Of a DNA stretch of 64,000 bases, positions 9,779 through 17,462 are shown one piece after another (position 1 is the stretch's first letter; every line of letters starts with the position of its first letter). The notes under the pieces were generated by a model. That model made no database searches. It saw nothing but the letters and a program-made list of their open reading frames with translations, and was not told where the DNA came from. This DNA comes from CBDCCV01 sp965215025 (GTDB taxonomy: Bacteria > Bacteroidota > Rhodothermia > Rhodothermales > Salinibacteraceae), in the NCBI GenBank assembly GCA_965215025.1, contig CBDCCV010000001.1:1-64000 (forward strand), given 5' to 3'. The translations under genes were made by a program, and so were the position numbers.

Positions 9779-9967
9779 CTACGCATCGGCCTTCTCGACG
9801 CTGACGAGGTGGCGCACGCGCTCGATCATGCCGCGGAGCTGCGGCGAGTCCTCGTGCACCACACTGTGGCGGATGCGCTTGAGGCCGAGCGCCGCTATCG
9901 TCAGGCGCTGCTTTTTGGACTTGCGGTTCGTGCTGCGCGTCTGCGTAATCTTGAGCTTGTCAGCCAT
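9779..9967 (-). CDS. rpmD: 50S ribosomal protein L30
   Basis: 62 residues from the ATG at 9967 (MADKLKITQTRSTNRKSKKQ, then LGLKRIRHSVVHEDSPQLRG). The longer frame upstream is only the inverted repeat in the spacer. A short single-domain bacterial L30 in its normal place between rpsE and rplO. Confidence 0.95.
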   Translation of the reverse strand: MADKLKITQTRSTNRKSKKQRLTIAALGLKRIRHSVVHEDSPQLRGMIERVRHLVSVEKADA

Positions 9968-10010
9968 GATGCGTTGTGCATTTAACGTTGAACATCCAAG
10001 CGCGAACGTC
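9968..10010. repeat. AACGTT/GAACAT spacer repeat, copy 1
   Basis: The rpsE-rpmD spacer contains GCATTTAACGTTGAACAT and GCGAACGT, words shared with the S2P spacer at 40583-40632. It begins 3 nt past the rpsE stop and ends at the rpmD start. The copy is weak and partly decayed. Confidence 0.5.
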
Positions 10011-10013
10011 CGA

Positions 10014-10538
10014 TCAGCCGTTGAACACTTTGTCGAGGGGGACGCCGCGCCGCCTAGCCACTTCGCCGGGGTCTTCAAGCTGCGCGAGCGCGTCGAGCGT
10101 GGCGGCCACCTGGTTGTGCGGGTTGCTCGTGCCCAGGGACTTCGAGAGGATGTCCGTCATCCCAGCGCATTCCAGCACGGCGCGCACGCCGCCGCCCGCA
10201 ATCACGCCCGTCCCCGGCGAGGCCGGCTTCAACACCACCCGCCCGGCGTCCTGCTTGCCGATCACCCGGTGCGGGATGGTCCCCTTGCGGATGGGCACGC
10301 GGATGAGGTTTTTCTTGGCGTCGTCGGCGCCTTTGGAGATGGCGCTCGACACCTCGTTGGCCTTGCCGAGGCCGGCGCCCACGAGGCCGTTCTCGTCGCC
10401 TACGACGACGACGGCGTTAAAGGAGAACCGCCGGCCGCCTTTGACGACCTTCGAGACGCGGTTCACCGCCACGAGCTTGTCCACCCAGTTCTGCTGGCGC
10501 TTGTCGGCCTGCGCGCGTTTCTGCTTCCGTCGTGCCAT
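10014..10538 (-). CDS. rpsE: 30S ribosomal protein S5
   Basis: 174 residues. The N-terminal double-stranded-RNA-binding-like domain has NRVSKVVKGGRRFSFNAVVV; the C-terminal domain has GTGVIAGGGVRAVLECAGM and GTSNPHNQV. It lies at the mRNA entry channel and contributes to decoding accuracy. The 159-nt spacer from rplR holds a GCAATACCG inverted repeat. Confidence 0.98.
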   Translation of the reverse strand: MARRKQKRAQADKRQQNWVDKLVAVNRVSKVVKGGRRFSFNAVVVVGDENGLVGAGLGKANEVSSAISKGADDAKKNLIRVPIRKGTIPHRVIGKQDAGRVVLKPASPGTGVIAGGGVRAVLECAGMTDILSKSLGTSNPHNQVAATLDALAQLEDPGEVARRRGVPLDKVFNG

Positions 10539-10649
10539 CTTTTTTCTCTTTCTTCTTTTTTAAGAAGTGCGTCCTGTCTTCACGGGCGTCTGTAGCTGAA
10601 AGACCGCCCCAAAGCGCGCACGCAATAAGGAGGGGAACCGAGGTTCACG

Positions 10650-10694
10650 GCAATACCGGATCTCCGACCCGAAGGGGAGGACATACGGTATTGC
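10650..10694. repeat. GCAATACCG inverted repeat, copy 1
   Basis: 45 nt bounded by GCAATACCG (10650-10658) and CGGTATTGC (10686-10694). The inner part TCTCCGACCCGAAGGGGAGG can form a second short stem. It begins 3 nt past the rplR stop. Other copies are at 11801 and 32860. Confidence 0.85.
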
Positions 10695-10697
10695 AAG

Positions 10698-11060
10698 TCA
10701 AAGAAGGAGGCCGCCTTCGCGGGCGCCTTCGGCCAATGCCCTGACGCGGCCGTGGTAGCGGTAGCCGTTGCGGTCGAAGACGGCCTTGTTGACGCCGGCC
10801 TCCTGCGCGCGCTCGGCCAGCTGCTTGCCCACGGCCTTGCTCTGGTCCATGCGCTCGGCGCTCTCATCGACGTCCACGCTCAGGCTCGACGCCGAGGCGA
10901 GCGTGCGCCCGTCGAGGTCGTCGATAAGCTGCGCGTAGATGTGCTGGTTCGAGCGGTACACCGAGAGGCGCGGCCGCACCGAGGTCCCGTTGATCTTGCC
11001 GCGGATGCCGCGCTTCACGCGCTGACGCCGCGTTCGCTTCGTCTTTTTGTTCCGTGCCAT
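10698..11060 (-). CDS. rplR: 50S ribosomal protein L18
   Basis: 120 residues: MARNKKTKRTRRQRVKRGIR, then RPRLSVYRSNQHIYAQLIDD and NKAVFDRNGYRYHGRVRALA. It binds 5S rRNA together with L5. Normal length and position between rplF and rpsE. Confidence 0.98.
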   Translation of the reverse strand: MARNKKTKRTRRQRVKRGIRGKINGTSVRPRLSVYRSNQHIYAQLIDDLDGRTLASASSLSVDVDESAERMDQSKAVGKQLAERAQEAGVNKAVFDRNGYRYHGRVRALAEGAREGGLLL

Positions 11061-11062
11061 GA

Positions 11063-11153
11063 TCCGATTTTCGACTTTCGATTTAGGATTTTCGACTGGC
11101 TCTGTTCTGGACCGCAGTGCAATCCAAAACCGGGAATCAGAAATCCAAAATTA
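11063..11153. repeat. AATCCAAAAT inverted-repeat spacer, copy 1
   Basis: An AT-rich stretch in the rplF-rplR spacer. GATTTTCGACTTTCGATTTAGG on the low side mirrors AATCCAAAACCGGGAATCAG and AAATCCAAAATT on the high side, with a more GC-rich middle. The rplF TAA stop (11153-11151) abuts the last word. Confidence 0.75.
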
Positions 11154-11708
11154 CCGGGCGGCCGTCTTGCCGGCCTTGCGCTTCACGTTCTCGCCGAGGT
11201 AGCGCACCCCTTTGCCTTTGTACGGCTCGGGCGGGCGCATCGCGCGGATCTTCGCGGCCACCTGCCCGACGAGCTGCTTGTCGATCCCGTCCACGGTGAT
11301 GATGGGTGCTTTGCCGCGCGCCGTCTCTACCGAGAAGGTGATGCCCTCGGGCGGGAGGAAGTAAATCGGGTGCGAGTACCCGAGGGCGAGTTCGAGGACG
11401 CCGCTCCCCTGCACCGTGGCGCGGTACCCGATCCCGATGATCTCGAGCTTCTTGCTGTACCCTTCCGAGACGCCGATCACCATGTTGTCGATGAGCGAGC
11501 GGTAAAGGCCGTGCACCTCGCGGTGACGTTTTTCGTCAGAAGGGCGGCGCACGACGAGGTGGCCGTCTTCCTGCTCGACCTTCAGGTCTGGGTCCACCTG
11601 CGTCGAGAGGGTGCCTTTCGGCCCTTTGACGGTGACCTCGTTGTTCGCGGCGATGTTGACGCTTACGTCGTCCTTCACCGCGATGGGCTTGTTTCCTATC
11701 CGAGCCAT
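11151..11708 (-). CDS. rplF: 50S ribosomal protein L6
   Basis: 185 residues: MARIGNKPIAVKDDVSVNIA, two L6 repeats, and the C-terminal signature RPPEPYKGKGVRYLGENVKR. It binds 23S near the GTPase centre. Usual length. Confidence 0.98.
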   Translation of the reverse strand: MARIGNKPIAVKDDVSVNIAANNEVTVKGPKGTLSTQVDPDLKVEQEDGHLVVRRPSDEKRHREVHGLYRSLIDNMVIGVSEGYSKKLEIIGIGYRATVQGSGVLELALGYSHPIYFLPPEGITFSVETARGKAPIITVDGIDKQLVGQVAAKIRAMRPPEPYKGKGVRYLGENVKRKAGKTAAR

Positions 11709-11800
11709 CGTTCGTCTCGTTAAATCAGCGGGGTCATCTACAAAACAGAAGAAAGGGCCGGCGCACCATCAGAAAAAGCGGGACCGCGTCAACCCCCTCC

Positions 11801-11845
11801 GCAATACCGGACCTCCGACCTGTAGGGAAGGAAGTACGGTATTGC
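11801..11845. repeat. GCAATACCG inverted repeat, copy 2
   Basis: Ends GCAATACCG (11801-11809) and CGGTATTGC (11837-11845); 45 nt, the same length as copy 1 and similar inside. It begins 3 nt past the rpsH stop in the 140-nt rpsH-rplF spacer. Confidence 0.85.
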
Positions 11846-11848
11846 AAA

Positions 11849-12250
11849 TTAAAAGACGTGGGCGAGGACTTCGCCGCCGATGCCGATGCGGCGCGCTTCC
11901 TTGTCGCTCATCACGCCGCGCGAGGTGGAGATGAGCGCCACGCCGAGGCCGTTCTTCACGCGCGGGAGGTCGCGCGCGGAGACGTACTTCCTCAGGCCCG
12001 GCTTCGAGACGCGCTTGAGCATCTGGATCACGGGCTGGCCCTCTTGGTCGTACTTGAGGTAGACGCGGATGAGGCCCTGCTTCTCGTCGTCGATGTTGAG
12101 GTAGTTCTTAATGTAGCCCTTTTCGAGCAGGACCTGCGTGACGGCGCGCTTGAGCTTCGAGGCCGGCACGTCCACGAAGTTGTGGTTGGCCGCCTGCGCG
12201 TTTTTCACGCGCGCGAGGTAGTCGGCTACGGGATCGGTGATGCCACTCAT
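11849..12250 (-). CDS. rpsH: 30S ribosomal protein S8
   Basis: 133 residues from the ATG at 12250 (MSGITDPVADYLARVKNAQA); the open frame upstream is spacer repeat. C-terminal GLGVALISTSRGVMSDKEAR is the S8 signature. It binds the central domain of 16S rRNA and in many bacteria represses spc-operon translation. Confidence 0.97.
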   Translation of the reverse strand: MSGITDPVADYLARVKNAQAANHNFVDVPASKLKRAVTQVLLEKGYIKNYLNIDDEKQGLIRVYLKYDQEGQPVIQMLKRVSKPGLRKYVSARDLPRVKNGLGVALISTSRGVMSDKEARRIGIGGEVLAHVF

Positions 12251-12251
12251 T

Positions 12252-12340
12252 TCGATTGGGACTTTTTTATTTTCGATTTTGGACTGCGGGGCGACTGCGG
12301 GAGGCGTTAAATCCAAAACCCGCAATCGAAAATCCAAAAT
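12252..12340. repeat. AATCCAAAAT inverted-repeat spacer, copy 2
   Basis: In the rpsN-rpsH spacer, TTTTTTATTTTCGATTTTGG on the low side mirrors AATCCAAAACCCGCAATCG and AAAATCCAAAAT on the high side, around a GC-rich middle. It lies 6 nt past the rpsN stop. Confidence 0.8.
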
Positions 12341-12345
12341 GGAAG

Positions 12346-12615
12346 CTACCAGCTTGCTTTACGGATGCCGGGGATCTTGCCGTCGAGCGCCATCTCGCGG
12401 AAGACGATGCGCGAGACGCCGAAGTCGCGCATGAAGCCGCGCGTGCGGCCGCTCAGCGGGCAGCGGTTGTTCAGGCGCACAGGGCTGGAGTTGCGCGGGA
12501 GCTTTTGCAGCTCCTCCCACTCGCCCGCGTCTTTGAGGCGCTGGCGCTTGTCTTTGTATTTCTCGTACATGCGGCGGCGCTTTTTCTCGCGGGCCATCCA
12601 GCTTGTCTTTGCCAT
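12346..12615 (-). CDS. rpsN: 30S ribosomal protein S14 (zinc-free type)
   Basis: 89 residues from the ATG at 12615 (MAKTSWMAREKKRRRMYEKY). It has NNRCPLSGRTRGFMRDFGVS but lacks the paired CxxC motifs of the short zinc form, so it is the 89-residue C-minus class. In its normal place between rplE and rpsH. Confidence 0.97.
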   Translation of the reverse strand: MAKTSWMAREKKRRRMYEKYKDKRQRLKDAGEWEELQKLPRNSSPVRLNNRCPLSGRTRGFMRDFGVSRIVFREMALDGKIPGIRKASW

Positions 12616-12654
12616 CTCTTTTCCTCTGCTCGTACGGATATGTAATGCGAGAGC

Positions 12655-12679
12655 GGGCACGATATATCGTGCCCCCTAC
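12655..12679. repeat. GTAGGG palindrome, copy 2, overlapping the rplE stop
   Basis: The perfect 20-nt palindrome GGGCACGATATATCGTGCCC (12655-12674) is followed by CCTAC. On the minus strand the TAG of the leading GTAGGG is the rplE stop codon (12678-12676), as at rpsM. Confidence 0.85.
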
Positions 12680-13425
12680 GATGATTGGGCGCCTTCGGGC
12701 TGGGCTTCTTCGCCCTCGGCGGCGGTGGCGGCTTCCTCGGCGTCTTCGATGGGTTCCGGCTCCTCGGGCTTCTCGAAGATGTCCTCCTCCTCGCGCGCCT
12801 CTTGAAGGGCGGCTTCGCGCTCGGCCTTCTCGCGGGCGGCCTCGGCCTCGGCCTGCGCGGAGGCGGCCTCTTCCTCGCGGCGCACGAACGGCATCCCAAG
12901 CTCTTTGAGGAGCGCGTACGCCTCTTCGTCCGTCTCCGCCGTGGTGACGAACGAGGCGTCCATGCCGCTGATGCGGTCCACGCGGTCCACGTTGATCTCG
13001 GGGAAGATGATCTGCTCCTGGATGCCAAGCGTGTAGTTCCCGCGCCCGTCGAAGGAGCGGTCCGGGATGCCCTGGAAGTCGCGCTGGCGCGGCAGGGCCA
13101 GCGTGATGAGGCGGTCGAGGAACTCGTACATGCGCGCGTCGCGCAGCGTCACTTTCACGCCGATGGGCATCCCCTCGCGGATGCTGAAGTTCGAGATGCT
13201 CTTCTTGGCGCGCGTCACCGAGGGGTGTTGCCCGGTGATGCGCCGCAGCTCGTCTACGGCGTCGTCGAGCACCTTCTGGTTTTCAGAAGCGTCGCCCACG
13301 CCCTTGTTGATGCAGATCTTCACGAGGCGCGGCACCTCCATCACGTTCTCGTAGCCGAAGCGCTTCGTCAGCGCCGGGACGACCTCTTCGCGGTAGCGTT
13401 CTTTGAGCCGAGGGGTGTACGCCAT
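12676..13425 (-). CDS. rplE: 50S ribosomal protein L5 with acidic C-terminal extension
   Basis: 249 residues; a normal L5 is about 180. Residues 1-182 are a standard 5S-binding L5 (LVKICINKGVGDASENQK, SNFSIREGMPIGVKVTLRD, FPEINVDRVDRISGMDASFV). The last 65 are a Glu/Ala-rich tail, partly helical in pattern (AQAEAEAAREKAEREAALQE), ending in acidic and Ser residues. The tail is in frame and clean, so not an obvious read-through, although the stop comes from an inserted palindrome. The 167-nt spacer to rplX contains small hairpins but no gene. Confidence 0.96.
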   Translation of the reverse strand: MAYTPRLKERYREEVVPALTKRFGYENVMEVPRLVKICINKGVGDASENQKVLDDAVDELRRITGQHPSVTRAKKSISNFSIREGMPIGVKVTLRDARMYEFLDRLITLALPRQRDFQGIPDRSFDGRGNYTLGIQEQIIFPEINVDRVDRISGMDASFVTTAETDEEAYALLKELGMPFVRREEEAASAQAEAEAAREKAEREAALQEAREEEDIFEKPEEPEPIEDAEEAATAAEGEEAQPEGAQSS

Positions 13426-13592
13426 GTCTCGTGGGATGCCTTGTCCGTTACTCGACGCGCGCTCCTATGAGGAGGCGCGGCAGGATGTAAAATCTGTGCT
13501 GCGGCCTATGCAAAGGCTGTTAAAATGGCGAGGCCGGAGGTTGGTTCCTCCTGCACGCACGCTTCACGCGCCCTCGCCCTTCCGAGGGGCGC

Positions 13593-13979
13593 TTACTGGT
13601 CGAGTTCCTCACCAGTCGTCTTGGCGTAGCGGATCCAGCGCCCCCGGCCCGTTTCCGGGTCCTCGACGCGCTTGCGGCCGATGCGCGTGGGCGCGCCTTC
13701 GGAGTCGAGCGGCATCACGTTGGAGACGTGGATGGGCGTCTCCCTCTCGACGCGCCCGCCCTGCGGGTTGGCCTGGCTGGGCTTCTCGTGGTGGTAGCGC
13801 AGGTTGACGCCCTCGACGATCACCTTCTCCTTTTTCGGAAACACCTTCAAGACGCGGCCCACGTACCCGCGGCTGCGCGCCTTGCCGATGTTCTTCGAGC
13901 CGGTGATCGTCTTCGTCAGCGCCACCTCGTCGCCTTTCTTGACGTGCAGCTTTTTGCGCTTATTCTTCGTGCGAGCCAT
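13593..13979 (-). CDS. rplX: 50S ribosomal protein L24
   Basis: 128 residues. The KOW domain is clear: KKLHVKKGDEVALTKTITGS, GYVGRVLKVFPKKEKVIVEG and VNLRYHHEKPSQANPQGG. It initiates 50S assembly near the exit tunnel. The C-terminal 20 residues (EDPETGRGRWIRYAKTTGEE) are slightly longer than average. Confidence 0.97.
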   Translation of the reverse strand: MARTKNKRKKLHVKKGDEVALTKTITGSKNIGKARSRGYVGRVLKVFPKKEKVIVEGVNLRYHHEKPSQANPQGGRVERETPIHVSNVMPLDSEGAPTRIGRKRVEDPETGRGRWIRYAKTTGEELDQ

Positions 13980-14053
13980 GATTCGATTTCTGATTTCTGA
14001 TTGATTGTGGCTTTCGGAGAGAAATCCAAAATCCCCAATCGCAAATCCAAAAT
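13980..14053. repeat. AATCCAAAAT inverted-repeat spacer, copy 3
   Basis: It fills the rplN-rplX spacer. GATTCGATTTCTGATTTCTG on the low side mirrors AATCCAAAATCCCCAATCGC and AAATCCAAAAT on the high side. It ends 2 nt from the rplN stop. Confidence 0.8.
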
Positions 14054-14055
14054 GC

Positions 14056-14424
14056 TCAAAGCACCTCGGGGGCGAGGGAAACGATGCGCATGAACTGGCG
14101 CTCGCGCAGCTCGCGCGCCACCGGGCCGAAGATGCGCGTGCCTACCGGCTCATCCTGTGGGTTCAGGAGCACGGCGGCGTTCTCGTCAAAGCGGATGTAG
14201 GAGCCGTCGTCGCGGCGGATCTCCTTAGACGCGCGCACCACCACGGCCGGGCTGATGTCGCCCTTTTTGACGTTGCCGCCGGGGATGGCCGACTTGACCG
14301 AGACCATGATCTTGTCGCCCACGCGGGCGTAGCGGCGGCCGCTCCCGCCCATCACGCGGATGCAGAGCACTTCCTTGGCACCGCTGTTGTCGGCCACTTT
14401 GAGCCGGGATTCTTGCTGGATCAT
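14056..14424 (-). CDS. rplN: 50S ribosomal protein L14
   Basis: 122 residues, exact family length: MIQQESRLKVADNSGAKEVL, then GGNVKKGDISPAVVVRASKE and GTRIFGPVARELRERQFMRI. It takes part in the intersubunit bridge and binds silencing factor RsfS. Confidence 0.98.
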   Translation of the reverse strand: MIQQESRLKVADNSGAKEVLCIRVMGGSGRRYARVGDKIMVSVKSAIPGGNVKKGDISPAVVVRASKEIRRDDGSYIRFDENAAVLLNPQDEPVGTRIFGPVARELRERQFMRIVSLAPEVL

Positions 14425-14524
14425 TTTCTTCTAATCGGTTAGCGGGCGGCTTTCCTGCCTGCGCGGCATCTGGAAGCGCTCCGGTGAAAAAGCTCTCGCG
14501 GGCGAGGCGCTCAGCAGCGCGCGG

Positions 14525-14950
14525 TTACGCGGCGCGCTCGAGGACTTCGACGAGGCGCCAGCGCTTGTGCTTGCTCAAGGGGCGCGTCTCCATGATGAGG
14601 ACGGTGTCGCCCTCGCCGGCGTCGTTGGTCTCGTCGTGCGCCATGAAGCGCGAGGTGCGCTTGAGGTACTTGTCGTACATCGGGTGCTTTTTCTGGCGCT
14701 GCACGGCTACGACGATGGTTTTCTCCATCTTCGCGCTCACCACCGTGCCGACGCGCTCCTTGCGCGCGCTGCGGCCCGTGCCGGTTTTCTGGCCCGTGGC
14801 GGCCAGGTGCTGCGTGGGCGCCTGCGTAGGCGCCGCCGGTGTCGAGGCTTTTTCCTCGGGCGCCTCGCCTTCTGCCTCAGGGCCGAGCGCTTCGGGGTCG
14901 GGCGGTGCGGTCTGTGACTGCGCCTGGTCTTGCTGTTCTTGCGTTTCCAT
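14525..14950 (-). CDS. rpsQ: 30S ribosomal protein S17 with N-terminal extension
   Basis: 141 residues; a normal S17 is about 85. Residues from about 60 are an ordinary OB-fold S17 (RKERVGTVVSAKMEKTIVVA, then HDETNDAGEGDTVLIMETRP and LSKHKRWRLVEVLE). The first 55 are a Gln/Ala/Pro/Glu-rich low-complexity leader (METQEQQDQAQSQTAPPDPE). No ATG lies at the canonical S17 start, so the extended start at 14950 appears real. Confidence 0.95.
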   Translation of the reverse strand: METQEQQDQAQSQTAPPDPEALGPEAEGEAPEEKASTPAAPTQAPTQHLAATGQKTGTGRSARKERVGTVVSAKMEKTIVVAVQRQKKHPMYDKYLKRTSRFMAHDETNDAGEGDTVLIMETRPLSKHKRWRLVEVLERAA

Positions 14951-15069
14951 AGCGGGGGCGGGCTTGGTGAGCCGTAGGGAGGCGCCGTTCGCCTCCGGTC
15001 CGTTTCCTCACCAACTACCCGGTTTCTTTGTGTTCGGTAACCGTTGCGGAAGGGGTGTGGGCGACAGCG

Positions 15070-15273
15070 TTAGGCCGCTGCCGCGCGCTTTTTCTCGTTC
15101 AAGATAGTTTTGAGGCGCGCTACCGTGCGGCGCTTCTCGCGCAGGATCAGCGGGTTTTCGAGCACGCCTTTGATCGTGTGCTCGAAGCGCAGACGGCCAA
15201 GCTGCTCCTCTTCCTCGTCGATGCGCTGCGCGATCTCCTCGGCGCTCAGGCTGCGGATGTCTTCGGCTTTCAT
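15070..15273 (-). CDS. rpmC: 50S ribosomal protein L29
   Basis: 67 residues from the ATG at 15273 (MKAEDIRSLSAEEIAQRIDE), a two-helix protein with LRFEHTIKGVLENPLILREK and RTVARLKTILNEKKR. It lies by the exit tunnel. Normal position between rplP and rpsQ; the frame upstream belongs to rplP's shadow. Confidence 0.97.
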   Translation of the reverse strand: MKAEDIRSLSAEEIAQRIDEEEEQLGRLRFEHTIKGVLENPLILREKRRTVARLKTILNEKKRAAAA

Positions 15274-15326
15274 TTCTGTCTTTTCTCTAATTAACGGGAG
15301 ACGCCGGAACGCTTGGCGCGAGCGGG

Positions 15327-15773
15327 CTACTCGTCGTCGTCCTCTTCCTGGCCGACGCCGTAGTCGGGGCGGACGACGAACTTGGTCTTGATGGGCAGCT
15401 TGTGCCGGGCCAGGCGGAGCGCCTCGCGCGCGATGTCGAGCCGCACGCCGCCGCCTACCTCGAACAAGACGCGCCCGGCCTTGACCGGCGCCACGAAATA
15501 CTCGGGCGAGCCTTTGCCTTTGCCCATGCGCGTCTCGGCGGGCTTTTTGGTCACGGGCTTGTCCGGGAAGATACGAATCCACACCTTGCCGGCGCGCTGG
15601 AGATGGCGGTTGGCGGCCACGCGGGCGGCCTCGATCTGCCGGCTCGTGATGAAGCCGTTCTCGAGCGCCTTGATGCCGAAGTCGCCGAAGTTGATGCGCG
15701 TCCCGCGCTGGGCCACGCCTCTCAGGCGGCCCTTCTGCATCTTGCGGTGCTTGGTGCGCTTCGGTTGAAGCAT
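15327..15773 (-). CDS. rplP: 50S ribosomal protein L16
   Basis: 148 residues: MLQPKRTKHRKMQKGRLRGV, VWIRIFPDKPVTKKPAETRM and GKGKGSPEYFVAPVKAGRVL, with a short acidic tail (VGQEEDDDE). It organises the A-site region of 23S. Purine-rich leader before the ATG. Confidence 0.98.
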   Translation of the reverse strand: MLQPKRTKHRKMQKGRLRGVAQRGTRINFGDFGIKALENGFITSRQIEAARVAANRHLQRAGKVWIRIFPDKPVTKKPAETRMGKGKGSPEYFVAPVKAGRVLFEVGGGVRLDIAREALRLARHKLPIKTKFVVRPDYGVGQEEDDDE

Positions 15774-15832
15774 TTCTTTTCTTTACGTGTTTTCGTGTCT
15801 AATAGCTTTCGCGTGCTGACCGAGCGGAGGCG

Positions 15833-16549
15833 TTACCGCCGTCCGCGGCCGCCGCGGCGGCGGGGTGGGGGCTGCTGCTTCATCTGCTGACGCTGCGCCT
15901 GCACATTCGGAGAAAGATCGGGCTGGCCGAGGATCTCACCGCGGTAGATCCACACCTTCACGCCGGTGGTGCCGTAGATCGTAAAGGCCGTGGCCTTGGC
16001 GAAGTCCACGTCGGCGCGGAGCGTGTGCAAGGGGACGCGCCCTTCGAGGTACTGCTCCGTGCGGCCCATCTCCGCCCCGCCGAGGCGCCCGGCCACGCGG
16101 ATGCGGATGCCCTCGGCGCCCATGCGCATGGCCGCCGTCATGGCCTGCTTCATGGCCCGGCGGAACGAGACGCGCCCCTCAAGCTGCCCGGCGATGTTCT
16201 GCGCCACGAGCGCGGCGTCCAGCTCCGGGCGCTTGATCTCGGAGATGTTGATCTGGATGTCCTTGTCGGTGAGCTTCTTCAGCTCCTGCCGGAGCTTGTC
16301 CACCTCCGAGCCGCCACGGCCGATGACCACGCCGGGGCGCGAGGTGTGCAGCGTCAAGATCACGCGCTTGGGCGTGCGCTCGATCACCGCGCGGCTGAGG
16401 CCCGCCCGGTCGAGCCGCGCTGAGAGGTACCGGCGGATCTGCTCGTCCTCGACGAGTTTTTCCTGCAGGTCGTTCTCGGCGTAGTAGTTCGAGTCCCACC
16501 CGCGGATGATGCCGAGGCGGAAGCCGACGGGGTGTGTCTTCTGTCCCAT
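15833..16549 (-). CDS. rpsC: 30S ribosomal protein S3
   Basis: 238 residues: MGQKTHPVGFRLGIIRGWDS, the KH domain (SRPGVVIGRGGSEVDKLRQE), and the C-terminal domain with GAEGIRIRVAGRLGGAEMGR and GVKVWIYRGEILG. The tail is Gln/Pro/Arg-rich (QRQQMKQQPPPRRRGGRGRR). It shapes the mRNA entry and helicase site. Confidence 0.98.
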   Translation of the reverse strand: MGQKTHPVGFRLGIIRGWDSNYYAENDLQEKLVEDEQIRRYLSARLDRAGLSRAVIERTPKRVILTLHTSRPGVVIGRGGSEVDKLRQELKKLTDKDIQINISEIKRPELDAALVAQNIAGQLEGRVSFRRAMKQAMTAAMRMGAEGIRIRVAGRLGGAEMGRTEQYLEGRVPLHTLRADVDFAKATAFTIYGTTGVKVWIYRGEILGQPDLSPNVQAQRQQMKQQPPPRRRGGRGRR

Positions 16550-16594
16550 TCTTTTTTTCTTTTCTAAAGCTAAGGCTTTCGGTTTCCTCGGCGA

Positions 16595-16617
16595 GGGCGT
16601 GATGCATCACGCCCCTA
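16595..16617. repeat. GTAGGG palindrome, copy 3
   Basis: The perfect palindrome GGGCGTGATGCATCACGCCC (16595-16614) is followed by CTAC. It begins 10 nt past the rplV stop, in the rplV-rpsC spacer. Centre bases differ from copies 1 and 2 while the arms keep their symmetry, as expected of a compensating stem. Confidence 0.8.
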
Positions 16618-16627
16618 CGGGCTATTC

Positions 16628-16996
16628 TTACGATTCCAGATCGATCACTTCGTCCTCGGGCGTGCCCACGACCACGGTGAGGTGGCTCGTGCGCTTGCGG
16701 TACGGGTGCGCGCGTCCACGGGCGGCCGGGCGGAAGCGCTTGAACATCGGCCCGCCATCGACGCGGATCTCGCGGATGACGAGGTCGCCCTCGTCGAAGC
16801 GCTCGTCGCGGTGCTGGTCAATGAGGTTGTAGACGGCATCCTGGATGGTGCGCTCGACCGGCTCGGCGGCGCGGTTGGGCGTGAAGCTCAAAAGGCCCAA
16901 GGCCTCAGCCACGTTCTTCCCGCGCACCATGTTGATCACGCGGCGCATCTTGCGCGGCGCGCTGCGGATGTGCTTGCGTACGGCTCGTGCTTCCAT
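16628..16996 (-). CDS. rplV: 50S ribosomal protein L22
   Basis: 122 residues: MEARAVRKHIRSAPRKMRRV, then RGKNVAEALGLLSFTPNRAA and the beta-hairpin tip region FKRFRPAARGRAHPYRKRTS, which lines the exit tunnel. Usual length and position. Confidence 0.98.
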   Translation of the reverse strand: MEARAVRKHIRSAPRKMRRVINMVRGKNVAEALGLLSFTPNRAAEPVERTIQDAVYNLIDQHRDERFDEGDLVIREIRVDGGPMFKRFRPAARGRAHPYRKRTSHLTVVVGTPEDEVIDLES

Positions 16997-16997
16997 C

Positions 16998-17085
16998 GTT
17001 CGGTGTTGGATTTTACGTTTTAGATTTCAGATTCGGCTCGGGGATCAGGACGAAGCCAAAATCCCCAATCGCCAATCCAAAACCG
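16998..17085. repeat. AATCCAAAAT inverted-repeat spacer, copy 4
   Basis: In the rpsS-rplV spacer. TTGGATTTTACGTTTTAGAT and TTCAGATTCGG mirror AAAATCCCCAATCGCCAATC and CAAAACC. The middle is GC-rich. It ends within 5 nt of the rpsS stop. Confidence 0.75.
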
Positions 17086-17087
17086 GC

Positions 17088-17372
17088 TCACTTGCGGGCG
17101 CGGCGGTCGGCCTTGCCCGAGGGGTGGCCCTTGAACGTGCGCGTGGGGGCGAACTCGCCGAGGCGGTGGCCCACCATGTTCTCCGAGATGTACACGGGCA
17201 CGAACTGCTTCCCGTTGTGCACGGCAAAGGTGTGCCCCACGAAGTCGGGCGTGACCATCGAGCCGCGGCTCCAGGTCTTGATCACCCGCTTGTTGCCGGA
17301 CTCGTTGAGCCGGTCCACCTTACGCTGGAGCTTGTAGTAAACGTAAGGCCCTTTGCGAAGAGAACGTGCCAT
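17088..17372 (-). CDS. rpsS: 30S ribosomal protein S19
   Basis: 94 residues: MARSLRKGPYVYYKLQRKVD, TWSRGSMVTPDFVGHTFAVH and GHRLGEFAPTRTFKGH. Located in the 30S head next to S13. Usual length. Confidence 0.98.
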   Translation of the reverse strand: MARSLRKGPYVYYKLQRKVDRLNESGNKRVIKTWSRGSMVTPDFVGHTFAVHNGKQFVPVYISENMVGHRLGEFAPTRTFKGHPSGKADRRARK

Positions 17373-17373
17373 A

Positions 17374-17459
17374 GCGCGATTTCGGATTTGTGATTTTCGA
17401 TTTCGGATTTGATCGGGGGCTGGAAGGAATCCAAAATCCCCAATCGCAAATCCAAAATG
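17374..17459. repeat. AATCCAAAAT inverted-repeat spacer, copy 5
   Basis: The clearest copy. GATTTCGGATTTGTGATTTT and CGATTTCGGATTTG on the low side mirror AATCCAAAATCCCCAATCGC and AAATCCAAAAT on the high side, around GATCGGGGGCTGGAAGG. It lies 3 nt from the rplB stop and runs to the rpsS start. Confidence 0.85.
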
Positions 17460-17462
17460 GAA